A stretch of DNA of 64,000 nucleotides. Origin: Mansonella perstans. Lineage: Eukaryota > Nematoda > Chromadorea > Rhabditida > Onchocercidae. The stretch's first letter is position 1; each line of letters starts with the position of its first letter. The notes under the pieces are model-generated. The model did no database searches and was not told the origin of the DNA. It saw only the letters and a program-made list of their open reading frames with translations. Positions 49,301 to 61,300 of the stretch are shown piece after piece. A program made the position numbers and the translations under genes. Location of the stretch: NCBI GenBank assembly GCA_037074765.1, contig JBAMDO010000096.1, positions 124,001-188,000 of the forward strand. Reading direction: 5' to 3'.

Positions 49301-52300
49301 AATCAAATCATGTAATAATAACATGTGGTAGATTGTATAGAGCACCAAGGGATCATAAAATATTTCCAATCGATTCTGTCAATGTCAAAATTAATTTGAT
49401 TGCAACTATCTGACAATTAATTAGCCTTAGATTGTGATAGCATTTAAAAGAACTTAATTATATTTTGCCATTTTTTCCAACTAATATTTTTCTCAACCTT
49501 CCGAAAAAATGTGAATTTAATCCAAAATCCTCAAAATGTTGTACAGGGAATTAATGAAGTCGTATTTGGTGATAATGGTGAAACGATAATTGCAATGGTT
49601 TCCAGTGATGGTGAAATTGTTCATTTATCAAAACCAATTAGAATTCTTCCTGAAGCAGAAGTAAAAGAATTGTTAAATTTGAACAAATTTTTTATTTCTT
49701 TTAAATTGCAATTCTTTTATTTAAGTTAAACATTAGTAGGAAGAAAGTTTGTTTACAGAAATGGTTGCAAGAATTATCCAGTGAAATGAAGAATACAATT
49801 CGAAAATTGATCATAAATTGTGTTTCTGATACATTTCCTGATCCTGGAAAATATCCATCGCAGGTTTTGTTTTTTTTTTTTAACTTCTCTACTGATTCGG
49901 CTAATAATTTTATGATTTAGCAAAATAACTTAAAAAAAAAAAAAAAAAGCAAAAGAAATTTTCAGGTTTTGTGTTTATCAGAACAAATTCGATTTTGTGA
50001 AGAATGTGAGCGAATTTTGAATGGTCGAGGTGATTTGCATAACTATCGGAAGCAATTGAAACAAACTCTAGCAAATTACATTAATTCTAAAACATCGGAT
50101 CATATTTTGAAACTTAAATTAAAAGCACTTATAATGGATGTAATTCATAATATAAGTATCGTCGATGAACTGATCAATAACTCACCGTGGTAGGAATCGT
50201 ATTACATATTTTGCCGTATTACATATTTTTCCTAATTACATAATTTATCTTAGTATGGAACAATATTTTTCATATTTAATTTTCTATTCATTACATGCTT
50301 ATTTAAATTATTTATAATTTACTGTTCGATGATCACATAGTTCTAGAAACAGGAAATAAGCACAATTCAATAAGAAGTTTCAACTGTTTTAGAATCCATA
50401 AACAGTAAAATGTTAATTCATCAAGTTTTTAAGTTTTCCGCTTTATCATCTTTTAACTACCCTTTATCATCCGTTATATCCATTCTGCATTCATCTGTGA
50501 CAAATATATTGCAAAATTGTAATTCAGTATTTAATATATTATTTTATAAGTTATTAGCAGTACTTTATTAGAGTACTCTACTTTGTTATACAACTGTCAA
50601 CGATGAAATAAAAGAAATTTTAGCTCTAAATCATCATGGATTTGGCAAAAACAGCTACGATTTTATCTGGAATCAAAACAGCATGTGGTAATACGACATA
50701 TCAGTACACGATTCGATTATACCTATGAATATCAGGTTTATTACTTTAAACTTAATTAGATCCAATAATCTCGATTTAATTGGAGGTTTTTTTTTTTAAA
50801 TTTCTAAACAGTAATATCGATCGTTAACATAATTCAGGGTAATGCACCAAAATTGGTTCATACTCCGCTCACTGATAAGTGCTATCTAACACTTACGCAA
50901 GGTAATTAACCAAAATTTCTATTTCTGCTCATTCCTGAAATTATTTGCTTCCTAACTGTTGTAAAATTCATAATTGCAAAGGTGAAGTACCTTTCAGCTA
51001 ATGTTGATTATAAGGCTTCCTTTTTTTTGCTTTTTTTTTGAATTTCAACAAAAATCAAATCTTTAGCAATGTCAATGGGTCTTGGTGGTAATCCTTATGG
51101 TCCTGCTGGCACCGGAAAAACTGAATCTGTCAAGGTAAATAATATGTTGTAAAATTTTGTCAAATAACATTATACTTTATTGCAGTAATTGATGCGAATG
51201 AAATGAAAGTCCATAAAATTATAATACTTCATTACATCTTTCATTACAGTAATTGATACAAGTGAAATGAAAGTGCATAAAAGCACAAAATTATAGGTGA
51301 TAGCAATTTTTCAAAAATTGTGTACTCTTCGTATAATCTTTCAGTTTCTCTCACTTCATTTAACCTTTACCGTATATTAATTTGATAAACATTTGAGGCA
51401 TTAGCAAATTTATTTGGCCGACAAGTTCTGGTATTTAATTGTGATGAAGGAATTGATGTTTATTCAATGAGTCGGATTTTTATTGGTTTGGTACAATGTG
51501 GTGCTTGGGGTTGTTTTGATGAGTTTAATCGTTTAGATCAGGTCAAATCACTTTTTTTTTATGAATTAAAATTACAAGACTTAGAAATAAAATATTTTTA
51601 AATTTAATGTGGAATTTCAGACAGTTCTTTCGGCTGTATCGATGCAGATTCAGGTTATTCAAGATGCAATAAGATCGCAATCAGTAAAATGTATGCTAGC
51701 CAATCGAGATGTAAATTTTTTCTTTTTATTTTTGAAAAACTAAGATATATGGAAGGATTCTTTTATTGTTTTTTTTTCATGTTCATGAATTTTTTAGGTT
51801 CCTGTTGATTTAAATTCAGCAATATTTATAACATTGAATCCAGCTAGCAAAGGATATGGTGGACGACAGAAATTACCGGACAATCTACAGCAGTTATTTC
51901 GTCCAATTATTATGTCTGTTCCAGATAATGAACTTATCGGTTTGTAATTATTTTGCTGTAAAATAGCCAAAATTCAATTGTTACAGGAAAGAATTTAAAA
52001 CAGAATGTACTTAAAAAAACTCATGTACTTAAAAAGATTCGAAATACTCAAAATTGAAATATTTGAAATATTTTCAGCAGAAACACTTTTGAATGCAGAA
52101 GGCTTTTGCGATGCGAAGAAACTAGCACGGAAATTGGTAGCAATCTTCAACTTAAGCAAGTTAGTCTTGCATTTCTTGTTCTTTTTTTTGAATTCATCCA
52201 AATTTCACAAAATTTTCAGTTAATGCTTCATTTGATTAAATTTTTTTCGAAAACTTAATTAATACCTAGGCTGACTAGAAGAATGACGAATTTTAGCAAA

Positions 52301-55300
52301 AAAAGTGTTAAGATCAGTCCAGTTTTATTTACAAACTTTTTGTTTTAATGAATTACAAAAGATATTTAAAATTAACTAATTTTTTTTTAAGAGAAATGTT
52401 AAGCTCACAACAGCATTATGATTGGGGCTTGAGAGCTTTAAAAACAGTTTTGCGCAGTTGCGGTAATTTATTGGGTAGCAGGATGGATAAAAACGAAGTT
52501 CAAGTGGTTGTTGATGTATTTTTTTTGTTTTTCAAATTTCTTCTTTTTAATCTATTTCTCTATCATTCATAATAATTATTTCATAACGGTACTAATTTTT
52601 CCCCATTACAGTACTGATTTTTCATTACAGTACCAATTTTTTTTGTTACAGTGCTAATTTTTCTATGTCCCTTTTTTTTAATTTTATTTCAAGATATTTA
52701 AAATTATGAAATTTTTATAGGCATTAAGACTGAATACGTTACCAAAGCTAACTTTTGATGATTCGAAACGTTTTAGCACTCTTATCGATGATATCTTTTC
52801 GAATGTAAAAAATGATATCATACAGGTTTTGCTTTCTTAATGATTTTCTCTTTTTTTCTTTGCAGCATGTGATTAATGATATGATAAATGATGTGGTGGT
52901 ATCTAATAATTACATTCAGTACAATGGTTAAGAAAAAAAAGAAATTCTCTAAAGATTTGTTCAGATTGAGGAATTGCTCGAACCGCTAAAATTAATTGCT
53001 GATGAGTTGAAGATAACAATTACTAATATGCAGGTATCATTTTGTTATCTGTATTAATTTAAAATCAGTTAGGGGATGATTATACGAGTCTGATCGGGTT
53101 TTTTTTTTTTATTTTTAAAACTCAGAATGAGGTTGTTGAGGTAAATTGTTCTTTATGAGATATGATCGTTCAGTGATGTTTTATTACATGATCAATTATG
53201 AATTAATTGAGTAAGGCTGTATCCACTCTTCATCCATTCTGTATCCATTTCCTAATCCATTATCGGAATTCTCAGTGTTCGAGAATGAGGGGGGTTATGC
53301 TCGTGTCCCGCTTGCAGTCGAGTGCTTCGGCGGCACTATGGGAAGCCCAAAGCTCGGGCTGGAGATATGAGCATGAAGAATTTAAGGCACTGATCCCACG
53401 CTTCGACCCTGTGGAGTGGACGCTGCACTGATGTTGAAAAAGAGGCAGGATGAGATATGACCGTTCAGTGATGTTTTATTACTTGATCAATTATGGATTA
53501 GCAGAATAAAGCTGTAATTATCAAGATTGTTTGGTTAGATTCAATTACTGATATATGGGTGATTTTTTTATTTAGATCAAAAAAATATTTGAATTGTATG
53601 ATCAAATGAGACAACGAATTGGTGTAGTACTGTTGGGTCCAAGTGGTTCTGGCAAGTCCACCATATGGAAAGTGCTTGAAAAAGCCATGGCATTAGTAAA
53701 TAAACCAGTAAAAACTTATCAGATTAATCCGAAATCAATGACAAAACAAAAAGTACGTTATTGGCAATAGAAGTTTAAGTAAAACAATGAGCAAATATCA
53801 TATTATAAATTTAAAAAATTATTTGAAATTGGCAACGGTGGATGAAATTTCATGACAATCGAAGAAATCACCTTAATCATATTCGGAATACTTTTCTCAG
53901 TCATATTGGGTAATTTTTTTAACTCAGCTTTTGGGATACATGGATATTGATACACGTGAATGGTCCGATGGCGTATTAACAGCAGCTGCTCGAGAAGTTA
54001 TCAAAGATAGCAGTGCATCAGCATGGATTATTTGTGACGGTGATATTGATCCGGAATGGATTGAAGCACTCAATTCAGTTCTTGATGATAATCGTTTGGT
54101 AAATTTTTTGTTTTTTCTCTTCTTTAAAATATCAATTGTTAATTATGAAAATATTAAACGATTTATTCAAAAAATTTTTCTGTACAACTTTTATTCATTT
54201 ATTTACTCTAGTAGGTGAATGAAAATAGTGAAACAAATGAAATTAAAATGTAAAATTTTAAATCGAAAATTGATTAATTGATTGGGTTATTGATTGGATT
54301 ATTTTGTAGCTTACAATACCATCTGGTGAAAGATTTCAATTTGGTTCTAATGTTAATTTTATTTTTGAAACCGACAATCTTAGTAAAGCATCTCCAGCAA
54401 CAATATCCCGGTTGGGAATGATACTTGTCAGGTTTGAATTTTATTTATTAAAAAAATTTTTTTTTTATGTCATAATTGAACAATTTGTAATGAGTACTAA
54501 TTTGATTTAAGTATTCCAGATTTGAGTTAATAAAATTTTTTTATTTTTTGGTGGTGCAAGTTTCAATGCATTTCATTTTTGCAGCGAAGAACATATTAGT
54601 GTTCAGGAATTTATCAATAATTGGCTTAAAGAATATAATGATATTCATCCAGATATGCCGAATTGGATCAATGATCATTTATACAGGTTGTTGTTATTTG
54701 AAATTTTTAGCTTCATAGAAATCTTCGATAGATTTGAACAATGCTAATTATTTATTATTGTTGCTATGGTTTAGCAAAAAAAGTGCATCTGTCATCTGTC
54801 ACCCGGCAAAATAACACTCTAACATTTTATGAATTTTAAGATGTTTGGATTGGATATGGACGAAAGGAGCCATTGAAATTAGTGTAAGTAAAATTGCTAC
54901 AGTGAAAAATGCACTGAGTCATTTGAGGGATATAACAACATGTGATGAATTTTTGGTAGCTTTATATCGTGGATTAGCTCCAAATCTTAGCGCAAAATCC
55001 CGAAATGAATTTGCTACCGAGGTTTTTAAATTCATATCATTTTTTTTTCATTTCAATTTAATACTGAAATATGATGATTTAAATTTTAGATTTGTATTTT
55101 ATCACTAAAATTTCATAAATTAATTCATTAATATTTACTATTTATTGATATTAATTTTTTAAGGTATTATTCAATGAAATAAGCTTGCCAGATAAGCAAA
55201 ATCCTGGAAATGTTTACTATGATGAACGAGCAAAATCACTGTTAGCTTATACAGATGAAATTGATATGCCAAAAAACAATCAAGATTTGGAGCGTCCATA

Positions 55301-58300
55301 TATTTTAACTGCTAATGCTCAAGCTAATCGTGATACTGTAAGCAAACATTTTTTTTTTTACACTAGATTTTTCGAATTTAAAATTCAAATTCAATATTTA
55401 CATATTTAATTGAAACATGTGTAAAAGTTTTGAAATATTTTGGTAAAATTTTCAGTTATTAAATTTAAAAAAGGAATCAAAATTTGAAGATTTGCTCATG
55501 GTTGGATAATCATAACAGACAACCATTTATGATATACGGTCCAGATGGCAGTGGAAAGGAATGCTTGCTACGATATTGTTTAGAATTAGATTCAGCTAGT
55601 CAAATAGCAATACTACATTGCAGTGCGCAAACAGGGTTGATCAATTCTTCCTCAATTTTTATTTTTTTTCTATCTTACTGTAACTCTATGATTATACAGT
55701 ACTTTTATTTTTTCATTCATAAAATAATTTCATAATTTCTCGATTTAAAAAAAAAATTAGAAAAGGAACAAAATTTTAGAAGAAATCAGTTGTTATATTC
55801 TATAATATAAAAACATGAATTTGATAAAATGAAATGATTATTTTGTTTATAAAATTGTTTTATTATTTATTGAATTATTTAAGAAAAAAAAACAAATTTC
55901 AATAAATTTCAGATCACAGCAAATATTAGATTTATTATATCAATACTGCATACAAATTAGTAGTGCGTCTGGTCAAGTGCTTAAACCGAAAGAGAGGCAA
56001 AATTTGATCTTTTATATTAAAGCAATCAATGTTGTAAAACCGGATCAGTGGGGTAGCTGTGAAATAATCGCTTTTTTGCAACATCTTCTAACATATCATG
56101 GATACTATAATGAAAAGTTGGAATGGATTTCACTGGATAATATCCAAGTTTGTTTTCAAAAAAAAATTATATTTTTCAAAAAAATAAACCAAAAATTTTA
56201 GGCTTACTTTTTTTGACATATATTCAAAAATTTACACTTACTTCTTTTACATTTTTTTTTTTTTAAATTAAGGATTTTTTATTTATTATTTCGATTTTGT
56301 CTATTAAAATATTTGAAATGAAAAATTCTGTTAAAATGTTAAAAAAAAAAAAAAATTGTTGAATCTTAACCACTGTTCTTCATCTTACTGTATTAATCGT
56401 TAGTTATACTGTGCAACAAATTTCAAGTTAATAAAATTCAAATTACTATGAGAAGTTTATATTAGTCTAACTGAAAAAATTTTAGATTATTGAAATTAAG
56501 GCACTGAAATTTCCTGATCATTAAAATGATGCAAAAAAGAAATCATCTAATTAACTGTTTGAGCTGAAAATTATTTGGCATTTTTTTTCAGGTTAGCATC
56601 CAAAAAAAGTTATTAAATTTAAATTTTTATTTTTAGTTTGTTAATTTTGAATTGTTTTTTCCAGTTTGTATTATCAATAACGCAAGCTAATGATGAAGTT
56701 CATTACATGCTACCATCACGTTTCATTTCGTTACTACGAATTTGTAGAGTTGAATATCCTACAAATGATGAACTTATCACTATCTACTCTTCATATTTGA
56801 CATTTTTGATAAAAGTAAACTTGTTTAGTCTTTATATTTGAATTTTTGACAAAAGTATTCTTTTCTTAACTCTACTCATGATTTTGTCAACATTATATTT
56901 TTAAAATTTTTAAAATAATTAGATAAACAATAAGGATTTTTGCAATTCTGAATTATTATTTACAGGTTCAATATAGTTTATAAAAAACATTATTGCAGGA
57001 ATCAACCGGACTATTGAGATATCGATTGAATGATTTGGCAAGTATTATGGTACATTTGTTTAATGATGTACGAAATGCATTCAAGCAAACTGATAAAGCA
57101 CATTATGTGTTTACACTAAAGGATTTATCAAATTGGATATTTAACCTAATAAGATACGATATTACGGGTAATTTATCTTTTTTCATATCGGATTTCTTTT
57201 TTTTTTTATCGTACTGATAATACTGTAGTCGCTAATATATCATCATTTTACCCTGAACTTATTTATCTTACCATTAGTATAACGGATCCTATCTAAGTGA
57301 TTATACTGATAATACTATAATATTTGTATCTAATATCTTTGGTATCATCATTTTACTTTGACCTTATTTGTCTTACCAGTAATATAGGGTAACTTATCTA
57401 AGTGTTACCAAAGATACTAGATACAAATATTTAAGTGAAATATATATCTCATTAGTAATTTCTATTATCATATAAATAATATTAATTTGTATTATATAAA
57501 TAATATTATTCCGGGCTGTACCAAATCAAAGGTACAAAATGAAGATATTTGAAAAGAACTTAACTTTTATTTCAGTGCAAACTAAGCAATATTTCTCCTT
57601 TCAATGCAAATGATAAAATAATGATTATATGAAGTAAGCAAAATTATAAATTACCTTTTTACATTAACAGGTGCTAATGTTGATGAAAAGTTTTTACATT
57701 CAATGTTATATGAATGTCGACGAATTTTCAAGGATCGTTTGGTAAAAAATGAGCACAGACAAAGGTAGCTAACTATATACATATCGAAAATGTTACTTCA
57801 AATATTATAGGTATTATATTATGGAGAGTGGGTTATATTATGTGTATGGATAGTTCTATTGTATATTTGAATAGCATAATTGTGTTTGTCTACAGTAATA
57901 CTTTTATATTGCTGAAATAAAATTAATTTGAAGACGAAAAATATTTGAAAAATAACTATGTATCAATTTTTTGTAGGTTTGAAGAAATTGTTAGCAATAA
58001 TTTTCCATCAGTTGCAAACGATGATGAAGGTGAAAAGCTAATTTAAATTTTTTTTTTGTTTGAAGACTGATCTTAGATTTTGACTGATACTATGCAATAA
58101 AGTAAGTTATACAAAATAATGAAAGAATTGTACAAAGTCTTAAGCGATCCTGGTACAGAATTTAACTTTAATTATTATTGCTGACAATGTGTTAAATTTT
58201 AATTATTACTATTAATAATGAGTTCAAAGTTAATCCAGATAACTTATACGTATCAGCTCGAGGAGCTCTTTCAATAACAACCCTAAAAGGCACACCCTTA

Positions 58301-61300
58301 TCGATGGTACCACGTAAAGAGTATGCCAAACTTTTGCAAAAAGCAATCAATCGATACGGTATATTAATCGTGTTATCATTCATTTCCTTATGTTTCTCAT
58401 ATTTACTGAAATTAATTACAATAATTTACTAAAATTATAAATTATTTTAATTACTCAAAATTACTTATTAATCACTATTACTTGTATTTTCAATTTTCGA
58501 ATGATTAATTTTTCAGAATTTGAAGTAGCAAATTTTAATATGCCAATTTTTGATGAATTCATCACGTTATGTTCACAAATTGATCGAGTGATGACCGCAC
58601 CTGATATGTTCTTCTTGTCATTTCTTCAAATTCTTTTTTTCTAATTAATCAGAATTTAAATGTAAATCAGAATTTAATTTTTCAGGAATAAAAAAATTTT
58701 TTTCTGTATAATTTATGGATTGTTGGTTTTTGAATTAGTAATAGTAAATAATTTTACCTTTCTTTTTAATAAACTTTTGAATTTTTAATTTCAATTTAAT
58801 TTTCGGGATTTTTTAAGAGGTTCATTGTTGTTAGCTGGAAGAGCTGGTATGGGAAGACGTGAAGCTGCTTCACTTATTGCTAATATGCATCAAATGCCGG
58901 TATTTACTCCTAAGTTAACATCATCATATGGAATTAAGCAATTTCGAAATGATTTAAAAATGGTATGAAATTTTTTGTTCATACGATTTGTTATTGCAAT
59001 GATCATTTGAAAAAAAAGAAGCAAAAACAATAATTTCCTAAAATATTTCCAAACATTTACAGTTCCTGAATTAAAAACTTTTTTTTCTATTTTTTGTTAT
59101 TTTCGTAATTTATTGATAGTAGATTTAAGCTTTCACCATATCTTTCGTTAAATTAACGTTTGTTTTGATTTCTTTTTTTTCACCTACTCGATTTTACAGG
59201 TAATCGAAGATGCTGCAGTAAATGGTAGACACGTTGCTTATATTATTGAAGATTATCAATTACTACATGATACATTTTTGCAATCCGTCAATTCATTACT
59301 GTCATCTGGTGATCTTCCTGGAATATTTACTGTTCAGGAATTTGATAGCTTTTTGGTAAACTTACGTGAACAAGCTTCACAAGATGCATTCCAAGGCGAT
59401 TTGTATTCTTATTTTGTTACAAGTAAGTTTTTTACTTTTCTTATTTTTTCATGCTAAATTTATGAAACAAGAGTTTCATTTACTTTTGAAATATTTTGAA
59501 AAGTAAAGAAAATAGTAAATAATTTAAATGATTGTCAATTCATAGAATCTAACAATATGTTTTAGCATTTTAAAATTACTTATCTAGACGTTGAAATTTT
59601 TTGAAAAATTTCATAAAATCAAGTTGAAAAAAAATTTCATAAAATGATCGATAGATGTGATATATTAATGAATTTGTCGATAGGTGAAATTTTTTTTATG
59701 AACTTTTTTTTCAGAGGTAAAAGCAAACTTGCATTTCATTCTTATTTTAAATGTTGATGATGCTAATTTTACCATAAAATGTGCATCAAATCCATCGTTG
59801 TACAAGGAATGCTCGATTATTTGGAATGAAACATGGAATAGGAATGCTTTGTTACAGGTTTATTTGATAATGAAAATTTGAATTTTTCTAAACTAGATTG
59901 TATTAAAAGTAAGATTTCAGATTTTAGAAGAAAAATTTTTTAAAGATTATATTCCTTTTCTTTTTTCTTTTTTGTAATGAACTAAATTTTTTTTGATTTT
60001 ATAAATAAATTGATTTGGGCTGTCATCCCAGGAGGGAGGACAAATGTACTAGATTCCTGGGTCCTCACCCCAGGAATGCCAGACTTCGGAATTGCACTAC
60101 AAGTCGTTGCTGCAGTCGCTCCCGAGTTGAATGGCGAAAAGTTTATTTATTTATTCATTTACTACTTATACTGATAATTAAAATCATCGTTACGTTGTAA
60201 TTAACTGCTAGAAAATTTTTACTGAGATTTCTCACAATAAATAGAAGAAAAAAGAAATAATTATATATTGCTAATTAACTGATTAATTAATTTCAGTTGT
60301 CAGAGTTAATTTTATTGCGGCATAATATCAAAGCAACAAATGATATACTAAATACTTTCGGACAGATCTATTATGAATGTCCAAATGAAATTGCACCACC
60401 AGCAAAATATAAACAATTTATTGAAAACTATGCTTGTATTCTCAGTAAAAAACGAACCGCTATTGAGATACGATCTGATAGGTTAAAAGTATTGATTGAT
60501 TTATTCATAATTTAAAAAAAATTTTTTTTCTTTGATATTTCTATTTTTTTTTTGTTTTGAAACTGTCTTTGTAATATAAAAAAAAATCAAATGAACTGAG
60601 CGAAACTAGCAATTTTTTTGCCTCGTATTACAGTAAATCATTAATTATTTTTCAAGGCCGGAATTGGTAAATTAACGGAAGCACGTGAATCAGTTTCAAG
60701 TATGCAAAAAAAAGCTGCTAAAAAAAGTAAATTATTAGCTGAAAAGCAAACTGATGCAGATTTGGCACTGAATGCAATATCACAAAGCATGACGGTTTGT
60801 TTGTATGATAAATTTTACTGCTTGTCTAAATGACATTTAATCATTCAAGTAAAAAAAAATTTTGATCAAATTTTTCAAATTTCTCTTCTCAAACTTTTTT
60901 TAAAATCTTATAGGAAAAAATTTAATCAATTACAAGCTTATTGCCTTTTGTAATTTCTTTTTTTTAGTCAATTTAAAACTTTTTTTAAGAATGCAAATTA
61001 TCAACGATCAGATATGGAACAACTTAAGTTGGCTGCTTTGGAAGAAAATGAAAGGATTGAAAAACAAAAAAGTTTAATCGAGGAACAATTACGTGAAGTA
61101 ATGGTTTTTTTTTTTATTCAACAATAAAAACAATTTTAAATCTAATTTTAACTGAGAAGTCTTATCCTGTGTTTGATGACGGTAATTAAATTAAAATTAG
61201 GTAGTGACATGTAGTCAGAAAATTAAGTTCCAATTTCTCCAGGTAGAACCAAGCCAGAAAATTAAATTCTAATTTCTCCAGGTAGAACCAATTTTACTTG

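Noticed and set aside
53207..53431. 74-residue ORF across the GC-rich island in dynein intron 42
   Set aside because: Not in phase with neighbouring dynein exons, no match to dynein, and no family recognised. Kept only as a composition anomaly.
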